Source: Pseudomonadota bacterium | Lineage (GTDB): Bacteria; Pseudomonadota; Gammaproteobacteria; Burkholderiales; Gallionellaceae | Length of the DNA stretch: 49,510 nt | Reading direction: 5' to 3' | Assembly (NCBI GenBank): GCA_021783995.1 | Contig: JAJXTH010000016.1 | Coordinates: 1 to 49,510 of the forward strand | The notes under the pieces: generated by a model | The model's database searches: none | Seen by the model: the letters and a program-made list of their open reading frames with translations, nothing else | Told to the model about the DNA's origin: nothing | Made by a program: the position numbers and the translations under genes | In this document: positions 19,594 through 26,953 of the stretch, piece by piece | Position numbering within the stretch: the stretch's first letter is position 1 | Layout: each line of letters opens with the position of its first letter

Positions 19594-19892
19594 ATCACCG
19601 CCTCGAAAAGCTCGAGGTTGGGCGGGCCGAGATAGACGTTTTTTGTCTGACCTGCCTGGGCATGGGCCAATCTGAAAGCCTCAGAGCGCGTCCATTCTTC
19701 GAATGCCTGGCGCGATTCCCAAACCGAATGCGAGGCAAACAGCGTGCACTCATCGGTCGTCGCGCCCTGCAGCAGGTTGAAACTCATGAATCCCGGCACC
19801 CCCTTGAGATGGCTGTCGCGCTTCTTCCAGATCTCGACGAATTCGCCTTCCTTGCCAGGCGCAATCCTGAAACGGTTCATTGCGATAAACAT
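19590..19892 (-). CDS. Antibiotic-biosynthesis-monooxygenase fold, IsdG-like haem oxygenase
   Basis: This is a 100-residue dimeric ferredoxin-like protein. The IsdG haem-degrading triad (N7, W67, H77 in Staphylococcus IsdG) is matched by N6, W67 and H77, within the pattern SVWESRQAFEEW...EAFRLAH. It may open haem to release iron, or it may be a related ABM enzyme such as HmoA. The start at 19892 follows a strong GGGAGG. It is divergent from valS and convergent with the holC-linked hypothetical, whose stop it overlaps by 4 bp. I see no clear Fur box upstream, so iron control is not supported here. The fold call is firm; haem degradation is inferred from residues. Confidence 0.8.
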   Translation of the reverse strand: MFIAMNRFRIAPGKEGEFVEIWKKRDSHLKGVPGFMSFNLLQGATTDECTLFASHSVWESRQAFEEWTRSEAFRLAHAQAGQTKNVYLGPPNLELFEAVI

Positions 19893-19920
19893 GATGCCTC
19901 CCTATTTGAAAACCGTCCTC

Positions 19921-19967
19921 ATTATATGTGATTTGCAGATTCGACTATCGCTCCTGCCCTGTATAAT
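19921..19967. promoter_or_regulatory. Divergent -10 elements for the monooxygenase gene and valS
   Basis: A TATAAT on the minus strand (19926-19921) lies 29 nt before the monooxygenase start. A TATAAT on the plus strand (19962-19967) lies 29 nt before valS. Both -10 boxes are perfect, but neither has a good -35; the best valS candidate is TTCGAC, 16 bp upstream. The assignments are from position and -10 match only. Confidence 0.55.
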
Positions 19968-19996
19968 CGCGTCTTTACAGAATTCTCCGCCGACAA

Positions 19997-22801
19997 ATGG
20001 AACTCAACAAAAGTTTTGAACCGAAAGACATCGAAGCTCGCTGGTATCCCAAATGGGAGACATCAGGCTATTTCAACGCAGGGACAGATCCTTCAAAAAC
20101 TGCGTCGTTCTGCATACAGTTGCCGCCACCCAATGTCACCGGCACGCTGCACATGGGGCACGGCTTCAACCAGACGCTGATGGATGCGCTGACGCGCTAC
20201 CACCGCATGAAGGGAGACAACACGCTGTGGCAGCCCGGCACGGATCACGCGGGCATTGCAACGCAGATCGTGGTCGAACGCCAGCTTGATGCACAGAAGA
20301 TTTCCCGCCACGACCTTGGTCGCGAGGCTTTCATCGAAAAGGTGTGGGAGTGGAAGGAATACTCCGGTAACACGATCACCCGCCAGATGCGCCGCCTCGG
20401 CACATCGCCAGACTGGTCGCGCGAGCGCTTCACAATGGACGATGGGTTATCCAGATCCGTGACCGAGACCTTCGTCAGTCTCTACAACGAAGGGCTGATC
20501 TACCGCGGCAAGCGCCTGGTGAACTGGGACCCCAAGCTGCACACCGCAGTCTCGGACCTCGAGGTGGTACAGGAGGAAGAAGACGGCTTCATGTACCACA
20601 TCCATTACCCCCTGAGCAAACCCGACAACCTGCATGGCCTCACGCATCTCACGGTCGCCACCACCCGCCCCGAGACCTTGCTGGGCGACGTGGCAGTGAT
20701 GGTGCATCCGGACGATGAGCGGTACAGACACCTGATCGGCATGGAAGTCGCCCTCCCGCTTTGCGCACGCACCATCCCCATCATCGCGGACGAATATGTG
20801 GATCGTGAATTCGGCACTGGCGTCGTGAAGGTCACACCTGCGCACGACTTCAACGACTATGCGGTGGGCCAGCGCCACGCGCTTGCAATGATTTCCGTCC
20901 TCACGCTGGACGGCAGGATCAACGAGAATGCGCCCGAAAAATACCGCGGCATGGACCGCTTCGATGCACGCAAGAAAATCGTGGAAGACCTGGATAAACA
21001 TGGCCTCTTCGAAAAGGCCGAGAAGCACAGGCTGAAAGTTCCACGCGGGGATCGCACGGGAGTCGTGATCGAGCCCATGCTCACGGACCAGTGGTTCGTC
21101 GCGATGAGCAAATCAGGCGCTGATGGAAAAAGCATAACCCAGGAGGCGCTGGAATGCGTATCAAGCGGCGAGATCAGGTTCCATCCCGAAAACTGGGTCA
21201 ACACCTACAACCAGTGGCTCAACAACATCCAGGACTGGTGCATATCGCGCCAGCTGTGGTGGGGCCATCAGATCCCCGCGTGGTATGGCGTGAACGGGGA
21301 AGTATTCGTCGCCCGCAATGAAAAGGAAGCGAGGAGCCTTGCCGACAAGGCAGGCTATGCGGGCCAGCTCGATCGCGATGAAGACGTGCTGGACACCTGG
21401 TTCTCCTCCGCACTGTGGCCATTTTCGACATTGAACTGGGAGATGGGCAAACCCTTCGAGGAACAGAACGGATTCGTGAAGAGGTATTTGCCTTCCTCCG
21501 TACTGGTCACGGGCTTCGACATCATCTTCTTCTGGGTCGCAAGGATGGTGATGATGACAAAACACGTCACCGGAAAGATTCCTTTCAGGGACGTCTACGT
21601 GCACGGTCTGATCCGCGATGCGGAAGGCCAGAAGATGTCGAAATCCAAGGGCAACGTGCTCGACCCGATAGACCTGATCGACGGAATATCGCTCGACGAA
21701 CTCGTGAAGAAGCGCACCATGGGCCTGATGAATCCGAAGCAGGCAGAGCAGATCGAAAAGCGCACGCGCAAGGAATATCCGCAAGGCATACCTTCCTTTG
21801 GCACCGATGCGCTGCGCTTCACCTTCGCATCGCTTGCCTCCCCTGGCCGCGACATCAAGTTCGACATGCAGCGCTGCGAAGGCTACCGCAACTTCTGCAA
21901 CAAGCTCTGGAACGCGTCGCGCTTCGTGCTGATGAACTGCGATGGGAGGGATGTCGGCCTGGACGAATCCCTGCCTCTGGAATATTCCACGGCGGACAGA
22001 TGGATGAGTAGCGAACTGCGGAAGGCAGAAGCCGAGATGGCGCAGCACTTCGCGGACTACCGCTTCGACATGGCCGCGCGCACCGTGTACGAGCTCGTGT
22101 GGAACACCTATTGCGACTGGTATGTGGAGCTCGCCAAGGTGCAACTGCAGGGCACCGAAGCGCAGCAGCGCGCAACCAGAAGAACGCTGGTGCGCGTGCT
22201 GGAAGAGATATTGCGCCTCGCGCACCCCATCATTCCGTTCATCACCGAAGAGCTCTGGCAATCGGTCGCACCTCTGGCAGGAAGGAATGGCGCGAGCATC
22301 ATGCTGCAACCCTACCCGCAAAGCGACACTGGCAAAGTCGATGAGACCGCGTTATCCGAGATCACACTGCTGCAGGAACTCATCACCGCCATACGCAGCC
22401 TGCGCAGCGAGATGAATCTATCGCCTGCGGCTCGCGTGCCGCTCGTAGCAACCGGAGATGCGGCAACGCTCAAGGCGCTCTCTCCCTATCTCGGCGCGCT
22501 GGCCAAATTGAGCGATGTGGAGATCGCAGGCGATCTGCCTTCAGGACAGGCATCCATCGCGATCATAGGCAATTACAGGCTGATGCTCAAGGTGGAGATA
22601 GACGTCGCGGCAGAACGCGCAAGGCTGGACAAGGAGATCGCGCGCCTCGAAGGAGAAATCATCAAGGCCCAAGCCAAGCTCGGCAATGAGAGCTTCGTCG
22701 CGCGTGCACCCGCTGCCGTGGTCGATCAGGAAAAAAAGCGCCTAGACGACTTTTCTGCAACGCTCTCCCAGGTGCAGTCGCAGCGCGCTGGGCTGAACTG
22801 A
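19997..22801 (+). CDS. valS: Valyl-tRNA synthetase
   Basis: ValS charges tRNA-Val and edits mischarged threonine. The 934-residue class I synthetase (E. coli 951) has [17 protein letters not shown] with the HIGH-type HMGH near 52-55. The CP1 editing domain, with [13 protein letters not shown], spans about 190-340. [17 protein letters not shown] marks the start of the second catalytic half. KMSKSKGN follows in the KMSKS loop, then the anticodon-binding domain and a C-terminal coiled coil (about 868-930). A large opposite-strand reading frame inside it is a composition artefact. Its stop is 10 bp from that of the convergent slyX. Confidence 0.98.
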   Translation: MELNKSFEPKDIEARWYPKWETSGYFNAGTDPSKTASFCIQLPPPNVTGTLHMGHGFNQTLMDALTRYHRMKGDNTLWQPGTDHAGIATQIVVERQLDAQKISRHDLGREAFIEKVWEWKEYSGNTITRQMRRLGTSPDWSRERFTMDDGLSRSVTETFVSLYNEGLIYRGKRLVNWDPKLHTAVSDLEVVQEEEDGFMYHIHYPLSKPDNLHGLTHLTVATTRPETLLGDVAVMVHPDDERYRHLIGMEVALPLCARTIPIIADEYVDREFGTGVVKVTPAHDFNDYAVGQRHALAMISVLTLDGRINENAPEKYRGMDRFDARKKIVEDLDKHGLFEKAEKHRLKVPRGDRTGVVIEPMLTDQWFVAMSKSGADGKSITQEALECVSSGEIRFHPENWVNTYNQWLNNIQDWCISRQLWWGHQIPAWYGVNGEVFVARNEKEARSLADKAGYAGQLDRDEDVLDTWFSSALWPFSTLNWEMGKPFEEQNGFVKRYLPSSVLVTGFDIIFFWVARMVMMTKHVTGKIPFRDVYVHGLIRDAEGQKMSKSKGNVLDPIDLIDGISLDELVKKRTMGLMNPKQAEQIEKRTRKEYPQGIPSFGTDALRFTFASLASPGRDIKFDMQRCEGYRNFCNKLWNASRFVLMNCDGRDVGLDESLPLEYSTADRWMSSELRKAEAEMAQHFADYRFDMAARTVYELVWNTYCDWYVELAKVQLQGTEAQQRATRRTLVRVLEEILRLAHPIIPFITEELWQSVAPLAGRNGASIMLQPYPQSDTGKVDETALSEITLLQELITAIRSLRSEMNLSPAARVPLVATGDAATLKALSPYLGALAKLSDVEIAGDLPSGQASIAIIGNYRLMLKVEIDVAAERARLDKEIARLEGEIIKAQAKLGNESFVARAPAAVVDQEKKRLDDFSATLSQVQSQRAGLN

Positions 22802-22811
22802 AAGGCGAAGG

Positions 22812-23018
22812 TTAATAATGGGGCGGCCTCTCGCTTGCAGGCTTGCCCTCATGTAGCGAATCGGTCAGCGACCTGAGATGTTCCGCAAGAGACGCACAGA
22901 GCGCCTCGAGCTTGTCCATTTTCTGTTGCTGCTGATAGACGGCCTTGTTCAGCTCCTCTATCAGGTCTTCCTGGAATGCGATTCTGGTTTCCATGTCGAT
23001 CAATCGATCTTCGCTCAT
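22812..23018 (-). CDS. slyX: SlyX family protein
   Basis: SlyX is a small coiled-coil protein of unknown function, common in proteobacteria. The 68-residue product has the signature ETRIAFQEDLIEELNKAVYQQQ and ends in the conserved RPPHY. The ATG at 23018 is chosen because GGGGGTGG precedes it and the product then starts MSEDRLIDME; an ATG at 23042 adds eight unconserved residues and lies in the preceding gene. It follows the M18 aminopeptidase gene by 14 bp and is probably the last gene of the rhodanese-aminopeptidase-slyX transcript. Confidence 0.92.
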   Translation of the reverse strand: MSEDRLIDMETRIAFQEDLIEELNKAVYQQQQKMDKLEALCASLAEHLRSLTDSLHEGKPASERPPHY

Positions 23019-23032
23019 GCCACCCCCATGCC

Positions 23033-24331
23033 TCAGCTGCAAAAGGCTGCCGTCAGTGCGGCTATCATGCTTGCATGATCATGGGCGCCTGCGCTTTCTC
23101 TCGCGCTGTGCATCGCCCACATGGGCGACCCCACATCCACGCTCGGGATGCCAAGCTGTGCTGCCACCATGGGGCCTACGGTGCTTCCGCAGCCCAGGTC
23201 GCCGCGATGCGCATACTGCTGGCATGGCACACCTGCGATTTCGCAATATCGCATGAAGCGCGCGGCCGTCTCTGCATCGCTCGCATAGCGCTGGTTCACG
23301 TTGGTCTTGATGACCGGGCCATTGTTCAACATCACCTTGTGACCGGGCTCGTAGGCGGAAGGGAAATTCGGATTGTAGGCGTGCGCCATGTCTGCGCTGA
23401 TGAAGAAGCTTCCAGCCATCGAACGCCGCCTGTCCTCCTCGTCAAGATTTGCATAAAATCCGATGCGCACAAGGATGTCTGCGATGAAGCTGCCACCCGC
23501 GCCTGTCGCGCTTTCGCTCCCCACTTCCTCGTGATCGAAAAAGGCGGCGACGCAGGTAGAGGCAGGCTTTTCCGTTGCGATCAGCGCTCTTAACGCTGCA
23601 TGAGTCGAGGCCAGGTTGTCGAGCTGGCTGTCCGCGATGAACTCCTCATTTGCTCCCCACAGACAGCCTTTCTGCACATCGTAGACGGCCAGATCGAAAC
23701 TCAAGAGGTCGGATGCAGCCACACCCGCTTCATCCGCCAGCAGTCTCTTCAGTCGCGCTTCGGCGTCCTCACCCTCGCCCAGCATGCCGAATGCGAGAGG
23801 AAGCTCGGTCTGCTTGTTGAACTTGAGCCCCTGCTCATTCACATCCCTGTTCATGTGTATCGCAAGGTTGGGAAGTCTCAAGAGCGGCTGATCAAAGCGA
23901 ACAAGCCTGGTCTCCTGTTTAGAACCGGAACGCAGCACGACGCGGCCCGCGAGGCTCAGATCGCGATCCGCGAAGGTCGCGAGTATCGGCCCGCCATACA
24001 CTTCGACGGCCAGCCTCATCATCCCATCGCCGGCAAGCGCCGCCCTGGGCTTCAGCCTCAGCCCCGGCGAGTCGGTATGCGCGCCGACGATGCGAAACCC
24101 CGATTCCGAGAGCGGCAGGCTGCCCAGCACGAACGCGACCATGGAAGCGCCGCGCACCGCGTAATAGCGCCCACCCGCTTCAAGTTTCCAGCGTTCGCTC
24201 TCATCAAGCCTCCTGTAGCCACGCGCCATCAGCATGGTTTCTGCGCTCGCCACCGCATGCCATGGGCTTGGACTCCCATCGATGAAATCGATGAGTTCGA
24301 GAGCGTCCGTTCTCTGCTGCATGTCCTTCAT
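23033..24331 (-). CDS. apeB: M18 family aminopeptidase
   Basis: This is a cytosolic two-metal aminopeptidase related to aspartyl aminopeptidase and yeast Ape1. The 432-residue protein carries all expected metal-site motifs: GAHTDSPGLRLKP near 84-96, FDHEEVGSESATGAGGSF in the middle, ADMAHAYNPNFP, and the C-terminal GDLGCGSTVGP...GSPMWAMHSARE. Length matches bacterial M18 (about 425-435). The start codon overlaps the rhodanese stop as TGATG. Substrate preference for acidic N-terminal residues is known for the family but is not shown here. Confidence 0.93.
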   Translation of the reverse strand: MKDMQQRTDALELIDFIDGSPSPWHAVASAETMLMARGYRRLDESERWKLEAGGRYYAVRGASMVAFVLGSLPLSESGFRIVGAHTDSPGLRLKPRAALAGDGMMRLAVEVYGGPILATFADRDLSLAGRVVLRSGSKQETRLVRFDQPLLRLPNLAIHMNRDVNEQGLKFNKQTELPLAFGMLGEGEDAEARLKRLLADEAGVAASDLLSFDLAVYDVQKGCLWGANEEFIADSQLDNLASTHAALRALIATEKPASTCVAAFFDHEEVGSESATGAGGSFIADILVRIGFYANLDEEDRRRSMAGSFFISADMAHAYNPNFPSAYEPGHKVMLNNGPVIKTNVNQRYASDAETAARFMRYCEIAGVPCQQYAHRGDLGCGSTVGPMVAAQLGIPSVDVGSPMWAMHSARESAGAHDHASMIAALTAAFCS

Positions 24332-24645
24332 CAGGCGATCGGCAGGCCGGCGTGCGCCCAGGCAGTGATGCCGCCTTGCAGGTTGTACACATCGGAAAAA
24401 CCGTTGGCGGCAGCAAACGCGGCAGCCTGTGCTGAACGACCGCCCACCTGGCAGTAGAAGACCGTCTTTGCCGACTTGTCGAGATCGTGCATGCGCATCG
24501 GCAAAAGATGCAGCGGCAGTGGCTCTCCTTCAGGTATTTTGCCGCGCGCGATTTCAGCATCCGTGCGCACATCGATCAGCTTGATGCTTTCCTGCTGCTG
24601 CAGCGCCAGAAGCTCTGCAACGGTGATGTTCCTGTAATCGCCCAC
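24331..24645 (-). CDS. Rhodanese-like sulfurtransferase
   Basis: This is a single-domain rhodanese of 104 residues, similar in size to GlpE. It probably carries persulfide sulfur or transfers it to acceptors. The active-site cysteine lies in FYCQVGGRSA, with LIDVRTDAEIARGKIPEG upstream and NLQGGITAWAHAGLP at the C-terminus, all typical. A GTG at 24645 is taken as start because AGGAAG lies 6-7 nt upstream and the product begins just before the domain. An ATG-started reading from 24789 would add 48 unconserved residues running into the bepA-like gene. There is no signal peptide, so it is cytosolic. Confidence 0.88.
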   Translation of the reverse strand: MGDYRNITVAELLALQQQESIKLIDVRTDAEIARGKIPEGEPLPLHLLPMRMHDLDKSAKTVFYCQVGGRSAQAAAFAAANGFSDVYNLQGGITAWAHAGLPIA

Positions 24646-24769
24646 TTTAATCTTCCTGTTCTCAATATGGATTCTGCGTATTCTAAGGCAGCCGGTCCGC
24701 TTCAGGCCGCCTTTGAACTTTTCATGCCGGTTTCCATCCACGCCCTCATAAACGATTATCATATCGGCC

Positions 24770-26212
24770 ATGAAGATATTGCCGCTCATTATACTGCTGT
24801 TCCTTGCACCATCGGCCTTTCCCGGCGAACTCCCGGATCTTGGCGACGTGTCCCAGGCATCGCTTAGCCCGCTGCAGGAGCGCCAGATAGGTCAGCAGAG
24901 CATGATGCAGATCAAGGCAAGCAAGCAGTATCTCAACGACCCGGAAGTCAACGATTACCTCAACGAGATCGGCGACAGGCTGGTGCAGTATTCCAACGAG
25001 CCCTCGCTCGACTTCGAATTCTTCGCGATCAACGACAACAGCGTGAACGCCTTTGCGTTGCCCGGCGGGTTCGTCGGCGTCAACGCAGGGCTTCTGCTCG
25101 TCACCGAGAACGAATCGGAGCTCGCCTCCGTGCTGGGCCATGAAATCTCCCACGTCACGCAGCATCACATGGCGCGCATGGTGTCTGCGACAAAAGGGGA
25201 CACGATGGCCTCCATGGCTGCGATCGCGCTTGCGATACTTGCCGCGCGCAGCAACCCCGATGTCGCACAGGCAGCCGTTGCGGGCACGAGCGCTCACCTC
25301 ATGCAGAAACAGCTGAACTTCACGCGCGAACACGAGCAGGAAGCCGATCGCCTGGGACTGGATCTGATGGAGAAGGCAGGGTTCGACCCTCACGCGATGC
25401 CTGAGTTCCTTGAACTCCTGCAGAAATCGACCAGGCTTTCCGACGGGAATGCCCCCAACTACATGCGCACCCACCCGATCACCAGCGACCGCATAGCAGA
25501 CATAGAGAACCGCGTGAGCAAGCTGCCCTACCATCTTCTTCCCGACAGCATAGACTTCGATCTGGTGCGCACCAAGCTCATAGGAGAACAGAAAACCCCG
25601 CGCGATGCGATCCGCTATTTCACCGACGCGCTGACCACGCACAAGTTCGGCAATCAGCTCGCTCAGCGCTATGGCCTGGTCTCTTCGCTGTTGCGCGACA
25701 ACCAGATCGACCGTGCCAGGACCGAACTCGCGATCCTGCTGAAGCAGGCAAGCAGCCTGCCTGCAGCGCAGAACAACGCGATGCTGACCACGCTCGAAGC
25801 GCGCGTGAAGCGTGCAGCGAAGGATCCCGACACGCTCAAGTTCTATCGCAACGCCGTGCAGAACTTTCCCAACTATCGCGCGCTGATTTACGAATACGTC
25901 GACCTGCTCCTGAACGACAAACAGCCGGATGCCGCCGTAAAGCTCCTTACCGAACAGGTCACGCTGCACCCCATGGATACCACGCTTTACGATCTGGAAG
26001 CGCGCGCCTACCACCAGATGCACAACCCGCTGGAACAGCATCGCGCGCAAGCCTACAGCATGGCCTGGCAGGGCAACCTGCCCGACGCGATCATGCAACT
26101 AGAAATCGCGAAGCGCGAGGGCGGCAGTTTCTATCAGCTCTCCATCATCGAATCTGACTTGCGCGATCTTCGCAGCATGCAGGACGATCAGGCGAAAAAG
26201 AAGAAAAAATAG
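24770..26212 (+). CDS. bepA: BepA-like periplasmic M48 metalloprotease with TPR tail
   Basis: This is a predicted periplasmic zinc protease that supports outer-membrane protein assembly, notably LptD, and degrades misfolded forms. The 480-residue protein (E. coli BepA 487) has an N-terminal signal peptide (about 1-19). The zinc motif is HEISH with H124, E125 and H128. A third ligand is E191 in HEQEADRLG, and THPITSDRIADIENR carries a further conserved histidine. TPR-like helices fill residues about 270-470, and the end is a lysine run. No clear Shine-Dalgarno precedes the ATG. It fits functionally with lptFG elsewhere in the window. YcaL or LoiP are alternatives but lack the TPR tail. Confidence 0.9.
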   Translation: MKILPLIILLFLAPSAFPGELPDLGDVSQASLSPLQERQIGQQSMMQIKASKQYLNDPEVNDYLNEIGDRLVQYSNEPSLDFEFFAINDNSVNAFALPGGFVGVNAGLLLVTENESELASVLGHEISHVTQHHMARMVSATKGDTMASMAAIALAILAARSNPDVAQAAVAGTSAHLMQKQLNFTREHEQEADRLGLDLMEKAGFDPHAMPEFLELLQKSTRLSDGNAPNYMRTHPITSDRIADIENRVSKLPYHLLPDSIDFDLVRTKLIGEQKTPRDAIRYFTDALTTHKFGNQLAQRYGLVSSLLRDNQIDRARTELAILLKQASSLPAAQNNAMLTTLEARVKRAAKDPDTLKFYRNAVQNFPNYRALIYEYVDLLLNDKQPDAAVKLLTEQVTLHPMDTTLYDLEARAYHQMHNPLEQHRAQAYSMAWQGNLPDAIMQLEIAKREGGSFYQLSIIESDLRDLRSMQDDQAKKKKK

Positions 26213-26215
26213 CCC

Positions 26216-26395
26216 GTGCGCAACCAATGCACTCACTGCGTCCATTTCTTCATCACCCATGAATCGCGTTTCAGATATGGCTGCAAAGCGCTCGGCTTCA
26301 AGAGCAGGAACATGCCTTTACTTGAAGTCGTCCAGACATCAGGAAAAGTGTGCCAGTTCTTCCGGAAGAAGCGGGTTGAAAATCAGTCCCGCTGA
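26216..26395 (+). CDS. Small four-cysteine protein (CxxC...C...C), putative metal-binding
   Basis: This is a 59-residue protein with a GTG start three bases after the protease stop codon. Cysteines at 5, 8, 23 and 46 form a CxxC-x14-C-x22-C pattern around CTHCVHFFITHE, YGCKALGFKSRNMPLLEV and CQFF. I recall short conserved proteobacterial proteins of this pattern that are often mislabelled uracil-DNA glycosylase. They are far too short for that activity, and a zinc or Fe-S site is more likely. The conserved pattern and tight spacing support it as a real gene although no strong ribosome site is seen, only an A/G-rich tract. Its end overlaps the convergent gene by 13 bp. Function is unknown. Confidence 0.75.
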   Translation: MRNQCTHCVHFFITHESRFRYGCKALGFKSRNMPLLEVVQTSGKVCQFFRKKRVENQSR

Positions 26396-26802
26396 TCTTT
26401 TTTCCTGAGCACGCAGCAAAGATGTTCTTCTGAGGGATGGAGCGCACTACGCGCCACGTCCGAAAAGAGCTGCTGTATCTCTTCCAGACTGAAGCTTGCC
26501 AGCAGACGATTCGCCATCTCGATCTGCATGGACAACATGCGCGACTCGCCATCCGGCAGCGAGAAACTGATCCCGGCCAGACTCTTCAGGTCGCCCTGAT
26601 TTCTGCTCAATGCAATCTGCTCCTGCTCCAGCATGTCGTAATGCCGCTCCAGTTCGGCCAGCAATTCTTCCTGAAGCTCCTCTGGTATGGCTACAGTATG
26701 CCCCAGCGGATCGTCCGAGATCACGCAGTCCACCCCGCGTTCCCTGGCATGGGATACGAATCTATCGCGCAGAAATTCATCGAAAAAAATGTATTCGAAC
26801 AT
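26383..26802 (-). CDS. Conserved hypothetical protein, cytosolic, helical
   Basis: I do not recognise this family. With the start at 26802 the product is 139 residues, beginning MFEYIFFDEFLRDRF. It has a short alpha/beta N-terminal part (about 1-45), then a long helical stretch (about 45-75) and another helical part near 95-120. There is no signal peptide or membrane helix. Starts at 26832 and 26877 are possible, but a plausible promoter (TTGACT, 17 bp, CAGGAT, start near 26824) lies downstream of both. AAGG precedes 26802, although at a long spacing of 11 nt. It is convergent with the four-cysteine gene and divergent from the sensor kinase. Confidence 0.68.
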   Translation of the reverse strand: MFEYIFFDEFLRDRFVSHARERGVDCVISDDPLGHTVAIPEELQEELLAELERHYDMLEQEQIALSRNQGDLKSLAGISFSLPDGESRMLSMQIEMANRLLASFSLEEIQQLFSDVARSALHPSEEHLCCVLRKKDQRD

Positions 26803-26830
26803 GCATCGATCAACCTTGTTGAGATGCTTC

Positions 26831-26859
26831 ATCCTGCACATTGCATCTTGCAAAGTCAA
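26831..26859 (-). promoter_or_regulatory. Possible promoter of the 139-residue hypothetical gene
   Basis: On the minus strand TTGACT (26859-26854) and CAGGAT (26836-26831) are 17 bp apart. The -35 is good and the -10 is poor. The implied transcript start near 26824 would exclude the longer protein starts and leave a 22-nt leader before 26802. Confidence 0.4.
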
Positions 26860-26882
26860 CAACCATTCAAACATCACGGCTA

Positions 26883-26911
26883 TTGACCTCGCCGCCCGCG
26901 CACTGTATAAC
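26883..26911 (+). promoter_or_regulatory. Sensor-kinase promoter
   Basis: TTGACC (26883-26888) and TATAAC (26906-26911) with exactly 17 bp between them form a near-consensus sigma-70 promoter. Transcription should start near 26918, giving a leader of about 36 nt before the ATG at 26954, which has only a weak AAGTGA ribosome site. Confidence 0.7.
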
Positions 26912-26953
26912 CATCACCTGGGTATGGCTTATTTGACATGACATGCAAGTGAA

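Noticed and set aside
21161-22321. A 386-residue minus-strand frame inside valS
   Set aside because: It is histidine- and arginine-rich shadow sequence opposite conserved ValS motifs; GC-rich codon bias explains the lack of stops.
24746-26098. A 450-residue minus-strand frame opposite the M48 protease
   Set aside because: No recognisable domain, and the plus strand encodes an intact signal peptide, HExxH site and TPR tail.
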